From Aurantibacter aestuarii (GTDB lineage Bacteria; Bacteroidota; Bacteroidia; Flavobacteriales; Flavobacteriaceae): a stretch of 64,000 nt of DNA. Made by a program: the position numbers and the translations under genes. How positions within the stretch are numbered: position 1 is the stretch's first letter; each line of letters begins with the position of its first letter. Under the pieces are notes generated by a model, which had not been told where the DNA came from, did no database searches, and saw nothing but the letters and a program-made list of their open reading frames with translations. Positions 33,035 through 42,736 of the stretch are shown here, piece by piece. The DNA is taken from the NCBI RefSeq assembly GCF_003008425.1, contig NZ_PXOQ01000009.1:193501-257500 (forward strand). Direction: 5' to 3'.

Positions 33035-33827
33035 ATTAACATTAATACTTATGCTATTTTTTAATGGATTGATGGCACAAAACACCTCTGTAAAGAGCTT
33101 GTTTTGCTATGGTGATATCGTACCTGCACAGGTTACTGGATTTGATTATGTGGTTTTGGAATCGGCATGGTTTACTTCTGAAGAAGTTTTATTTTTTAAA
33201 AATGAAAATAAAAATGTTCTAGCCTACATTAGTTTAGGTGAAGTAAGTGAAACAGCAGCTTTTTACGCAACAATTTCATCTGAAACCTTAGGAAAAAATA
33301 CTATTTGGGATAGCCATGTTTTAGATATTGAAGCTGTAAAAACACAAGAAGTTTTACTACAGGAAATTGAAAAAATTGTAGTGAATAAGCGGTTTGATGG
33401 CTTGTTTATAGATAATATAGATAATTATACTATTTATGGTCCTACGCCACAAAAAAAAGAAGCTTTAATTTCCTTTTTAAAAGCTTTAAAAACGCTATAT
33501 CCAGAACTTAAAGTTATGCAAAATGCAGGATTAGAAATTTTAGAAGAAACTTATCACTTTATTGATGCAGTAGCTGTAGAAAGTATTGCAAGCGATTATG
33601 ATTTTGATAAAAATAACTATCGTCTACGAGACAAAAAAACGTTTAAATCTCGATTAAACTTAGTAAAGTCTAGTGCAAAAACATATCAACTACCTATTAT
33701 TGCAATAGAATATGCCAATTCTAAGGTATTAAAAACAAAAATTGAAAAGAGATTAAAAACCTCTAAACTTAGTTTGTTTATAGGACAAATTGATCTGCAA
33801 AAAATCCCTAATTGGTATTTCAAATGA
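33021..33827 (+). CDS. PelA-type glycoside hydrolase (GH114-like, endo-alpha-1,4-polygalactosaminidase)
   Basis: 268 residues with a signal peptide (cleaved after LMAQ). The TIM-barrel fold is shown by LAYISLGEVSE, FDGLFIDNIDNY with acidic residues at the strand end, MQNAGLEIL, AVAVESIASDY and IIAIEYANS, as in the N-terminal hydrolase domain of PelA. Here it is encoded alone, whereas in Pseudomonas it is fused to the deacetylase. I set the start at the ATG at 33021 inside the end of pelG, since an upstream TTG would disturb the signal peptide. It probably trims or releases the polymer in the periplasm or outside. The stop overlaps the next start (ATGA). Confidence 0.82.
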   Translation: MRLTKLTLILMLFFNGLMAQNTSVKSLFCYGDIVPAQVTGFDYVVLESAWFTSEEVLFFKNENKNVLAYISLGEVSETAAFYATISSETLGKNTIWDSHVLDIEAVKTQEVLLQEIEKIVVNKRFDGLFIDNIDNYTIYGPTPQKKEALISFLKALKTLYPELKVMQNAGLEILEETYHFIDAVAVESIASDYDFDKNNYRLRDKKTFKSRLNLVKSSAKTYQLPIIAIEYANSKVLKTKIEKRLKTSKLSLFIGQIDLQKIPNWYFK

Positions 33828-35818
33828 TGAACTTTTTATTTGCCTATAATTTGGTGTTGGGTCCATTTAGGCTTCTATTATTTATTGCATTTATTTACGC
33901 CATTAATCTCTTAGTAATCAAACCTAGTAAAAAGAAGTATGGTTTAGATTTGTTTATTTCAAGCTATGCATTTTTTGTAAGTTTTTTAATTATACTAATT
34001 CTAATTCTTACTCAATTAAATAGTTACGACTTTATCGTAGTAGGTTTTATACTACTCTTAATAGCGGTATTTACATTTTTAGATCTCGATTTCAAAAAAG
34101 ATTTAAGACCACAATTAAAACATATTAGAACCCGATTTATACTTTATGTCGTTAAAAGTATAGAATTTAAAACACCACTTTTAGGTGAGAAAAATTTCAA
34201 AAAGTCAAAAAATAGCTTAGATCAGGAAAAAAGAGTTATCAAGTTGTGGCAAATAAGTGTTGGAGTAATTATTGTTATTTTATGTTTTGCATCTCGTTTT
34301 TACTTTTTTAAATACGATAATTATACGTTATCTGATTTCTGGTACCAAGACCTATCTAGCATTAAGGAAATTACTAAGCAACACTGGTTTATTGCAAATG
34401 GTAATAGTCTTGGTGAAATGGCTTTAATTAACTTTTATGCACTTATTACCGGAATTAGTGATGCAGTTGCACTTTCGTCTTTTGCTTTAATTACTACAAG
34501 TTTATTGGCTTTGGTGCTTTTCTGGATGCTTAATAGAATTACAAGAAGTATTATGGTGCCTGGCTTTACAGCAGCAATGGTATTTATATATTGGTATTGT
34601 TTTTTGCCTTTAAATGTTAATTTAATGACTCAGCCAAAATCTGTTTTTCTTGCTCTTACATTGGCTTTTCCACTCCTTACCTACTTATTTGTTAATGACT
34701 CCAAAAAACTTCAGCAAAAAAGAGCTAAAGCCTTATTTGTATTATTTGTTTTGGCAATAGCTTTAATTAATTGGTTTGTTGCAATGGTTATAATTCCTGT
34801 TATGCTTTTTGTTTATTTTATATTTAATGTTAAAAAGCAAACCAAGCAAGTACTGACTATAATTGGGTATTATGCGTTATCCATTTTAGTATTAATACTA
34901 TGTTATTGTATTATTGGTTATTTGCAAAGCAAAGAGATAAGTTTCTATTTATCTACCAATCTATTTTCATTTAATTATTACACTTACGCCCCACAGCTTA
35001 TTTTACCTATAAAACAGCTGTATTCGTATTACTATATATCTTCAGTGGTTTTAGGGGTATTAAGTGTCGTGCTTTATTTTAAAAATACTTTTAAGTATAA
35101 AGCAGTCGCTATGTTAAGTGTTTTTTTAGTGGCGTTATTTTCTATGTACCAATTGCAATTAACGTTTATGGATCTGGACATTTTAAATCTTATTCTAGTG
35201 GCTTCTATTCCATTGGGTTTTGGTTTAATTGTTTTTTATTGTACTGAGTTATTGTCTTTTGTGACCTTGCGCAATACAATTAAAATTCCGTTGCAACTTT
35301 TTGTCATTACTATATCGGTTTTAGCTGTGCTTTATGGTTTTGAGTCACAAAAACTTAAAAATTATCCAGTTAGAAATCCAATTAATGCTCATATTTTGAA
35401 GGTTTATGATTTAATGGATCAAACCCTTCTACCCTTTTCTTATGCTATTGTTAATCGTGAAGTAAACTCTAGAATAGGCGAAGACAAACATTATTTTATA
35501 AATTATCAAGAGTTTGATGCGTCTTATATGGATCAAGATGAAATTTACTACAAGTTTAAAAACAATACTAACTATTTAAAATACCATCCTGAAATAGTGC
35601 TTCCTCAGAGTGTTTTTGTTTTTATTTATGATAAAGACGTGGTTTTAAATACCAAAAACGGATTGGACATAATAGAACAGGAAAAAGCTCAATCTCAAAT
35701 AGATTTACTATTACAAAAAGGTCGTAAAATAAATGTTTTTTACGATTCTAAAGAGTTAAAAGTATACGAAATTATTAATGAACCCAAAGCGTCACATATA
35801 GACGATTTATTTTTTTAA
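33824..35818 (+). CDS. Polytopic membrane protein of the pel-like operon (GT-C-like?)
   Basis: About 664 residues with roughly 12-13 membrane helices up to residue 530, and a soluble, presumably periplasmic C-terminal domain (from about KLKNYPVRNPINAHILKVYD to the end). A large first periplasmic loop carries an acidic motif (TLSDFWYQDLSSIKEI), recalling GT-C glycosyltransferases, but no family match is certain. It replaces PelD/PelE in gene order, yet has no GGDEF/GAF-like domain. The start overlaps the hydrolase stop by four bases and the next gene begins after three bases, so it is a true member of the operon. Confidence 0.65.
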   Translation: MMNFLFAYNLVLGPFRLLLFIAFIYAINLLVIKPSKKKYGLDLFISSYAFFVSFLIILILILTQLNSYDFIVVGFILLLIAVFTFLDLDFKKDLRPQLKHIRTRFILYVVKSIEFKTPLLGEKNFKKSKNSLDQEKRVIKLWQISVGVIIVILCFASRFYFFKYDNYTLSDFWYQDLSSIKEITKQHWFIANGNSLGEMALINFYALITGISDAVALSSFALITTSLLALVLFWMLNRITRSIMVPGFTAAMVFIYWYCFLPLNVNLMTQPKSVFLALTLAFPLLTYLFVNDSKKLQQKRAKALFVLFVLAIALINWFVAMVIIPVMLFVYFIFNVKKQTKQVLTIIGYYALSILVLILCYCIIGYLQSKEISFYLSTNLFSFNYYTYAPQLILPIKQLYSYYYISSVVLGVLSVVLYFKNTFKYKAVAMLSVFLVALFSMYQLQLTFMDLDILNLILVASIPLGFGLIVFYCTELLSFVTLRNTIKIPLQLFVITISVLAVLYGFESQKLKNYPVRNPINAHILKVYDLMDQTLLPFSYAIVNREVNSRIGEDKHYFINYQEFDASYMDQDEIYYKFKNNTNYLKYHPEIVLPQSVFVFIYDKDVVLNTKNGLDIIEQEKAQSQIDLLLQKGRKINVFYDSKELKVYEIINEPKASHIDDLFF

Positions 35819-35821
35819 ATC

Positions 35822-38800
35822 ATGAGTTCTAAATCTTTTTTTAATCAATTTATTTTATTCGCAATTACAATTATAGGATTAGTTGCGCTTATAGGTTGTC
35901 AAGATGACGACAAAAAAACTGAAGCTATTGAACTTATAAAAACGGTTTATGATGCAGATAGCTCTAACCCAATGGTTGTTTTTTTAGTAGACTACAAGGA
36001 TGTTGAAAGTAAAAATTATAATAACGAATTACGTAAAACCATAAACTATACAAAAATTCCTTATCAGCAATTAGATGTATCAGAATTTAACGAGTATGGC
36101 TTATTAGCACCAACCACAAAAGTTGTTGTGATAAGAGACACCAAGGTTCTTTCTAAAATAGCTATGACCGCTTTAATAGCATTTGTTAATTCGGGAAACG
36201 CTTTGTTTTTTCCTAATGCTTCAGAAGATGAGAAATTTGGTTTCTTTATGGGAGTTAAACCTAATTCCGACTATATCGTTAATACTACTGCTAAAGGATT
36301 TACTTTTAAAACACCATTTATACCAGAGTTTAAAAATAAAAGTTATTTTACTAATATTGTTCATTATGGCTTAGCGAAAGAGAATTTTTCTTCTAAAATA
36401 GAAGTTCTTGCTACTGCTGAAAATGAATCCAATTACCCAACAATTATTAAAAATCGATTGGGGAAAGGTTTTGCTATTGCTTTCAATACTACTCAATATG
36501 CACAAAAGCAAGATAGAGGTTTATTGTTTGCTGGGGTTTTATCAGGTTTATCAAATGTGCCCTATCCTGTTGCAAATGTGAGTACGATTTTTTTAGATGA
36601 TTTCCCTGCACCTTTATACATGGGAATACAAGAACCTATTAAAAGTGAATATCATATAAATCAGGCACAGTTTTATAAAAAAATCTGGTGGCCAGATATG
36701 GTAAAACTGGCAAAAACCTATCACTTAACGTATACCGCAATTCCTTGCTTTGACTATAGAGATAAAACAGAACCTCCATTTTTATTTCCGGAATGGGATG
36801 GCTCTACCGAAATGGTAAAAGGCAAATCAATTAACAATTCAGATTGGTTAATGCAACAAGTCTATGCTAACGGATTTGAAATGGGTTTTCACGGATATAA
36901 TCATGAATCTTTAGTAATAAAAGACTGGGAAAATCCAGACTTTATGATAACTTCTTTAAATGCAGCTAACAAACGATGGAATTCTCTAAATTATGGAGCA
37001 TTGCCACAAACTTATGTGCCGCCTTCAAATTTTATTGATAAAACAGGTGTAAATGCTTTAGTTGAAGGTATGCCTAGTATAACAACAATTAGTAGTCTGT
37101 ATTTAGGAGATTTTTATGAAGGTGGCGATAGAGAATTTGATTTAGAACCTTATAACTCTGAAATATTTGATTTCCCTAGAAACACGAGTGGTTATGACAT
37201 GTCTATACAAGCTCAATTTGATCATCAATCTCTATTTTTATATACTGGAATATGGAGTCATTTTGTTCATCCAGATGATGTGTATCAAATTCCAGCGGAG
37301 AACACAACAGATAGTAAAGGAAATTTTGCATACAGAAACCCGAATACTTATGGATGGCGTGTTTCAAAAGATAAAAGTTTAGGATTATTACCACGTTTTG
37401 AAAATTATATTAAGAATTTTCAAAAACAATATCCATTAACACCATCGTTATCAACGATAGAAGCAGTTAAGCGGACAAAATCTTGGCGCAAGGCATCCTA
37501 TAATATTGACTTAGAAAAGCTAAACTTTAGTTTAAGTGAAGCACTTAATCCAAAAACTAAAACGTATTGGATGATGTATGTTAAATCATCAAATTGGGAA
37601 TCGACTCAATTAAATTTAAAAAATCAAAAGTTAAAATTTTCAACAACACCTGTTTTAAATGGTGTTTTAGTAATGATTGAAACTAATGCAGCACAATTAC
37701 AACTGGGTACAGGTAAGAAAATGATAGAAAATACAGATAACAATAATGAAGATATTATTGTAAATTCTGTTAAGAACTATGAGATTTACACTAGTGGTTT
37801 TCCTGTTTTTGAAACGCTAGATGAAGAAATAGACTTTGCAATTAAAAATAATAACATTTCAAAAGCAATTGCTCTATTAAAAGATAAAATCTTAACTCAA
37901 AAAACACCAAATTTAAAAGATTTTAACACATTAGATACCTATTATAATTGGGAAGAAAAACCTCAAGAAACATGGACGTTTTTAGATCAACTTTATTCAA
38001 AATCAAGATCTAAATTTATTATAGACTACTCTATAAATCTATCAAAATCTAACGATTATCCAGATTTGCAAACCCGTAAAAAATGGCTTTTAAGACAAAT
38101 TACTATGTATCCTAACCAAACGTCTTTAAAAATTGCTTATAACGATTATTTTGAAACTGAAACAGGGTCTGTTTTAAGTCCCGAGGAATTATGGGAGCAA
38201 CTTGAGAAATCTACAAGCCCTACGTCCAAGTCTCAATTATTGTTAGAACTAATGGAGAAAGATATACTTAATGCATTAGTCTATATTCAAAAGCTTCAAC
38301 CTTGCGATGTGTTATATGCCAATGAAATTTCAGGAGAAATCGCACAATTTTTAGCAGAACAATCTTTTTATAATGACGCCATTTTATGGTCAAAGTGTGC
38401 TAAAAATATTACAAAAGAAACCCTTGTAGATTGGTATATTAACGCCAAAGATTTAGAAAGCTTAAAAACTTTAGATCTTGCAGCTTATTTAAATTATTTG
38501 TTAGTTACAGATTCAGCACAGGCGTTAAAAACTCTAGAAAATCTCTCACCTTGTAATTTAGAAAATTTAAATACGGATGATGTAGCCTACGCTTACGGAA
38601 ACGCCAATTATTACCGTAGAGCTTTATCTTGGGCTAAATGTAATAAAGAGTTTCCTGTAATAGACCAATTACAGTGGTTAGCAGAGTTGCAAGACTATGA
38701 CAGTTTAATAAAAATGTATCAAAATTATAGTTTAAACCATCCAGATGATGATAGTGTTAAATTGTATATGACTGCATTTTATTTAGGACAAAGTTCTCAA

Positions 38801-39853
38801 AAAGATGCTTTTGCAATAGCTGAAACTTTAAGTACTAAAGATTCAAAACGTTTAGTGATTCCTGACTTAAATGAAGCTTTAAATTATGCAAGCTTAGAAG
38901 ATAAGCGCTTTATTATAAAAACTTACCCAGATTTAATTTTGGACAGTACTTTGGCATTGATTAAAAAAGAGCTAAGACTACAGACCGGACATTATTTAGA
39001 AAGTCAATCGACTTTAGTTACCGATCGTTTAAATCCAACTGCTTTCGGTAACCAGCTAAGCTATCATTTTTATAACACTAAGTTGGCTAAACATAGTTTT
39101 GGTATTAATCAATACAACGCCTATGCTATAAACACCAATGAAAATGATATAGCAAACAGAGATCACAATTTGTATGGTGTACATTATGGTTATGCCTTTA
39201 AAGAGCGTACCAATAAGTTTAACTTTAGTACTAAAGCACTCATAGAAAGAAATTCTGAAAATAAGTTGTTTTATAATTTAAGTTTAAGGGCGACAAAGTC
39301 TAAAGATTCTTTATATAGTAGTATAGGCTTATCAATAAGACCAGCTATAACAGGTCCTGCTTACAGTTTAAATATTTACCGTTCACAATTGGAGGTTTAT
39401 GAAGAATATCAATTTAACTCAAAAATCTCTGGGGTTTTAGCACTTGAAGGTAACTGTTATACTGATAAGGTGATAGACGGTCTTGTAGTTTCAAAATTCA
39501 TTTATTCATATAAATTTAAATCTTTTGATAGTTTAAATCCTTATACAGAAATTGCAGGAATGTTAGGTAATACAAATCGTGTTAATGGTTTTCCGTATTG
39601 GACAATAAAGGAGCGCTTCTATGGTGGTATAGGAATAAATTACCTTCACAACAATCCTAGCACAAAATTAGAGTATGGTGTTAATGTTGGTGGATTTTTA
39701 GATACGTTTTCAGATCAATTTTTACGATATGGCGGTCAGGTAAATTATCCAATTTCGGACTATTTTAAATTGAATGCTAACGCCGAGTTTTATACTTTAA
39801 AAAACTTTTACAGTAATAACTTTAATGTTGGTTTAACCTATTATCTAAAATAA
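35822..39853 (+). CDS. Fusion of PelA-like deacetylase with PelB-like TPR and outer-membrane barrel
   Basis: A 1343-residue lipoprotein (lipobox LIGC, Cys26). Residues about 45-250 are a Rossmann/GATase-like domain and 250-540 a NodB-type polysaccharide deacetylase with FLDDFPAP (Asp259/260), HGYNH (His357 and His361 as metal ligands), YVPPSN and WSHFVHPDD. About 640-1050 is a chain of TPR-like helices with repeated Trp/Cys positions (ILWSKCAKNITKE, RALSWAKCNKEFPV). About 1080-1343 is a beta-barrel ending FNVGLTYYLK. In P. aeruginosa these parts are split between PelA and PelB. Deacetylation gives the polymer charge, TPRs guide it, and the barrel exports it. It is the last gene, followed by a terminator. 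Confidence 0.82.
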   Translation: MSSKSFFNQFILFAITIIGLVALIGCQDDDKKTEAIELIKTVYDADSSNPMVVFLVDYKDVESKNYNNELRKTINYTKIPYQQLDVSEFNEYGLLAPTTKVVVIRDTKVLSKIAMTALIAFVNSGNALFFPNASEDEKFGFFMGVKPNSDYIVNTTAKGFTFKTPFIPEFKNKSYFTNIVHYGLAKENFSSKIEVLATAENESNYPTIIKNRLGKGFAIAFNTTQYAQKQDRGLLFAGVLSGLSNVPYPVANVSTIFLDDFPAPLYMGIQEPIKSEYHINQAQFYKKIWWPDMVKLAKTYHLTYTAIPCFDYRDKTEPPFLFPEWDGSTEMVKGKSINNSDWLMQQVYANGFEMGFHGYNHESLVIKDWENPDFMITSLNAANKRWNSLNYGALPQTYVPPSNFIDKTGVNALVEGMPSITTISSLYLGDFYEGGDREFDLEPYNSEIFDFPRNTSGYDMSIQAQFDHQSLFLYTGIWSHFVHPDDVYQIPAENTTDSKGNFAYRNPNTYGWRVSKDKSLGLLPRFENYIKNFQKQYPLTPSLSTIEAVKRTKSWRKASYNIDLEKLNFSLSEALNPKTKTYWMMYVKSSNWESTQLNLKNQKLKFSTTPVLNGVLVMIETNAAQLQLGTGKKMIENTDNNNEDIIVNSVKNYEIYTSGFPVFETLDEEIDFAIKNNNISKAIALLKDKILTQKTPNLKDFNTLDTYYNWEEKPQETWTFLDQLYSKSRSKFIIDYSINLSKSNDYPDLQTRKKWLLRQITMYPNQTSLKIAYNDYFETETGSVLSPEELWEQLEKSTSPTSKSQLLLELMEKDILNALVYIQKLQPCDVLYANEISGEIAQFLAEQSFYNDAILWSKCAKNITKETLVDWYINAKDLESLKTLDLAAYLNYLLVTDSAQALKTLENLSPCNLENLNTDDVAYAYGNANYYRRALSWAKCNKEFPVIDQLQWLAELQDYDSLIKMYQNYSLNHPDDDSVKLYMTAFYLGQSSQKDAFAIAETLSTKDSKRLVIPDLNEALNYASLEDKRFIIKTYPDLILDSTLALIKKELRLQTGHYLESQSTLVTDRLNPTAFGNQLSYHFYNTKLAKHSFGINQYNAYAINTNENDIANRDHNLYGVHYGYAFKERTNKFNFSTKALIERNSENKLFYNLSLRATKSKDSLYSSIGLSIRPAITGPAYSLNIYRSQLEVYEEYQFNSKISGVLALEGNCYTDKVIDGLVVSKFIYSYKFKSFDSLNPYTEIAGMLGNTNRVNGFPYWTIKERFYGGIGINYLHNNPSTKLEYGVNVGGFLDTFSDQFLRYGGQVNYPISDYFKLNANAEFYTLKNFYSNNFNVGLTYYLK

Positions 39854-39855
39854 AG

Positions 39856-39894
39856 AAAGCAGCCAAATCAATAAAAACGATTTGGCTGCTTTTT
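39856..39894. terminator. Bidirectional terminator between pel-like operon and mscS
   Basis: AAAGCAGCCAAATC (39856-39869) pairs with GATTTGGCTGCTTT (39879-39892) around a 9-base loop. T-runs on both strands fit termination from either side. Confidence 0.9.
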
Positions 39895-39911
39895 ATAGTT
39901 AAAACCTTACA

Positions 39912-40805
39912 TTATTCTGTTTTGTTCTGAACAGAAACAGGAGTGTCCATTTGCAAAGTTCGTATCGGGAACGGAATGTTGATATCATTGGCATCAAATA
40001 CTTCTTTAATAAGCATAATAGCTTCGCTTTGCTGAGAATACATTTGACTTTTCTTAATATAATCTACGTAAAATCTCGTCATAAAATTAATGGAAGAATC
40101 TCCAAATTCAAGCCAGTAAAACTCAATACCTTCACCTTCATTTTGAGGAAAATTTTCTTTAATAACATTTAAAACCATTTCTTTTACCTCACGCAAGTTA
40201 CTCTCATAGCCTACACCACAGCTTACAGTAATACGGCTTCTTGGAGTTAAAGAATAATTCACAAAAGGCTCATCTATAAACAAACTGTTAGGCATAACAA
40301 CAATATGGTTATCTGGTCGTCGTAAAATTACATTTCGTAGACTTATTTCTTGTACAAAACCGCTATGGTCTGCAGTTTCAATATAATCGTCAATTCTAAT
40401 TCTTGGTAAAAAGGATAATAGAACACCACTAAAGGTGTTGTTTAATGTACCTTGTAAAGCTAAACCAATTGCTAAGGCTACTACTCCTGCACCAGCTAAT
40501 ATCGAGGTTAAAGCTTTGTCAAGTTCTAAAATACCAAGCGCTATAAAGAAACCAATCATAATAACTACAGCATAAAATAGTTTAGTAATCATATCTACTA
40601 TGGAGCTGCTTTTAATTCGTTTACTTAGTAACTTATGTAAAAATTTAGAACCGTATTTGGCTATGATATAGAAAAAAATTAGTACCAAAACAGATACAAT
40701 CATATTTGGTAATTTTAGTATTATAGCTTCATACCATCCAATTAATTTTTCCCATAATTTGTCAATCGCTGCAGAAGTTCCTGCGTAAATAAAGTTATTC
40801 ATCAT
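39912..40805 (-). CDS. MscS-family mechanosensitive channel
   Basis: A 297-residue small-conductance mechanosensitive channel that opens under membrane tension to release solutes. Three membrane helices are seen. The pore helix region GAGVVALAIGLALQGTLNNTFSGVLLSF corresponds to MscS TM3, followed by the beta domain (IRIDDYIETADHSGFVQEISLRNVILRRPDNHIVVMPNS) and the alpha/beta cytoplasmic cage (VSCGVGYESNLREVKEMVLNVI). It follows the SLC13 permease gene by only seven bases, so the two are probably co-transcribed. Confidence 0.93.
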   Translation of the reverse strand: MMNNFIYAGTSAAIDKLWEKLIGWYEAIILKLPNMIVSVLVLIFFYIIAKYGSKFLHKLLSKRIKSSSIVDMITKLFYAVVIMIGFFIALGILELDKALTSILAGAGVVALAIGLALQGTLNNTFSGVLLSFLPRIRIDDYIETADHSGFVQEISLRNVILRRPDNHIVVMPNSLFIDEPFVNYSLTPRSRITVSCGVGYESNLREVKEMVLNVIKENFPQNEGEGIEFYWLEFGDSSINFMTRFYVDYIKKSQMYSQQSEAIMLIKEVFDANDINIPFPIRTLQMDTPVSVQNKTE

Positions 40806-40812
40806 AATTATT

Positions 40813-42615
40813 TTAAGTATTTAAGAGCATAGAAAGCATAAATGTCCCAACAATAAGAACTAAGACAGATAATAGGCCTCCTATTATTAAAAAATGTTTG
40901 AATTTATAGAGTCCAGTACCATAAATTAAAGTATTGGTTTGATAACCCATTGGTGTAAAAAAGCTAAAATTGGCTCCAAAAAGTACCGCCAAAATAAAAG
41001 GTTTTACTGGAAGATTTAATCCAGCAGCTAAAGTTACAGCTATTGGAGTAATAATTACAGCAGTAGCATTATTAGAAATAAAACCACTCAAAATCATGGT
41101 TATACCAAATAAAGCTCCTAAAGCAATATAATTTTCCTGTCCGCTTAATAAATTAATTAAGTGTGAAGCTATATAAGTGTCCGTTTTAGAATTAGAAATA
41201 GCAATCCCTAATGGAATCATTCCAGCCAATAAAAAAATAATTTGCCAATTAACCCTTTTATATATATTATTCAGACTTATACAATTTGTAAGTAAGAGTG
41301 CACCTACACCAATAAGAGTACTTGATAATATAGTTAAAATTTGTAAAGCAGCAAGTAATACAACACCTATTAAAATACTTAAACTTAAAATTTGTTTAGC
41401 TTTACTATAAGCTAATGCATCGTCGTGTTGCCTTAATACTACTATGTTTTCTTTTTGATATAGTTTATTTAGTCCTGAATCTTCTATTTTAATTAAAACC
41501 CTGTCTCCGGCTGTTATAGCCATGTTTTTAATAGCTTTTGGTAGAAACGATTTTGGAGCGTTAGATAACATTTTCTTTTTTTGAATACCTAATGGCACAC
41601 CTATATTTGAAAGTAGGTCTTTTATTTGAGCCAGTTTTTTTCCTATAAACTCAGAACCTGGAAGAACTAAGACTTCTATATACGAATATATTTTTTTTTC
41701 AGAATTCTCTTTATCGATTGCTTTGTCCTCTAATTCTATTTTTAATTCAAAATCTTCAGATTTTATTAAATTGAAATTTTCGATGGTACTCATGAGAATA
41801 ATAGTATCACAAAATCTTAAAGTGGTATTTTTTCCAGGTTTTGTATTTACCATATTTTCTCTAATCAATTTTAAGAATTTTACTTCTGGGTTATCATAAA
41901 ATGGAATTTCAAAAAGTGGCTTACCAATAAATTTAGAATGTTCAGGAACTGTAATGGTAAATAAAAAGCTATTGTTTTCATTAAAACCGCGAAGCGAATC
42001 TTTATTTGTTTTTGGTAAAAACCTACTCGCAAAAGTCATAAATACCACTCCAATAGCAAGAAATACCAATCCGTATAGTGAAAATTCAAAGAAAGAAAAT
42101 CTCTCTACACCAAGTTTTGAAGCAGTAGCATTAACAAGTAAATTAGTAGAAGTTCCCATTAAAGTACAACTTCCCCCAAAAATACCAGCAAATGAAATTG
42201 GCATTAAAAGCTTGGAAGATGAAAAGTTATACTTTTCTGATAATTGCGAGATTATTTTTATAAATATGACTACTACAGCTGTGGTGCTAATAAATGAAGA
42301 AATTCCTGCAGAAACTAGCATAAATACAGGAACTAAAAATATGAGTGGTAAAATACTTAGTTTTTTTATAGACTGAGTTAGTAAATTAATGACTCCATTG
42401 TCCTCGAGTCCTATTGCAATAATCATTAACATTAAAATAGTTATGGTTGCTGGACTAGAGAAGCCACTTATTGCCTCTTCAGGGTTTGTTAAACCAGTTA
42501 TCACTAAAGCTACAATAATTAAAAAAGCAATTTTATCTATGTCAAGAATTTCGGTAACAAATAATAAAACCGAAATGGCTAAAATTAAAAAAACTAAAGC
42601 AATAGACACTGTCAT
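40813..42615 (-). CDS. SLC13-family (DASS) anion permease with RCK_C domains
   Basis: A 600-residue transporter with two sets of membrane helices (about 1-195 and 400-600) around a cytosolic insert holding two TrkA-C/RCK_C domains (about 210-285, SKFIGKPLFEIPF and 310-395, SEFIGKKLAQIKDLL). SLC13-type helices are shown by SGFSSPATITILMLMII, FAGIFGGSCTLMGTSTNLLVNA (a conserved SNT-like motif), and SGFISNNATAVIITPIAV. Probable substrates are sulfate, dicarboxylates or other anions; none can be chosen from sequence. It is the upstream gene of a two-gene unit with mscS. Confidence 0.9.
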   Translation of the reverse strand: MTVSIALVFLILAISVLLFVTEILDIDKIAFLIIVALVITGLTNPEEAISGFSSPATITILMLMIIAIGLEDNGVINLLTQSIKKLSILPLIFLVPVFMLVSAGISSFISTTAVVVIFIKIISQLSEKYNFSSSKLLMPISFAGIFGGSCTLMGTSTNLLVNATASKLGVERFSFFEFSLYGLVFLAIGVVFMTFASRFLPKTNKDSLRGFNENNSFLFTITVPEHSKFIGKPLFEIPFYDNPEVKFLKLIRENMVNTKPGKNTTLRFCDTIILMSTIENFNLIKSEDFELKIELEDKAIDKENSEKKIYSYIEVLVLPGSEFIGKKLAQIKDLLSNIGVPLGIQKKKMLSNAPKSFLPKAIKNMAITAGDRVLIKIEDSGLNKLYQKENIVVLRQHDDALAYSKAKQILSLSILIGVVLLAALQILTILSSTLIGVGALLLTNCISLNNIYKRVNWQIIFLLAGMIPLGIAISNSKTDTYIASHLINLLSGQENYIALGALFGITMILSGFISNNATAVIITPIAVTLAAGLNLPVKPFILAVLFGANFSFFTPMGYQTNTLIYGTGLYKFKHFLIIGGLLSVLVLIVGTFMLSMLLNT

Positions 42616-42736
42616 TTTAGGCTGGCTTATGGTTTAAGCTAATATATTTGAATCCATTTAAAATTATGTTAACTTAATAATAATCTTATCAGTATAATAT
42701 CTTAAAATATCTATTTTAGATAAAATTTTAGCTCCA

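Noticed and set aside
37167-37394. Short frames inside the deacetylase fusion gene
   Set aside because: Overlap a well-supported gene on both strands and show low-complexity, membrane-like composition typical of shadow frames.
40813-42615. SLC13 permease as a TrkA potassium transporter because of its RCK_C domains
   Set aside because: The membrane helices and TSTN-like motif are those of SLC13; RCK_C inserts are common in bacterial SLC13 proteins.
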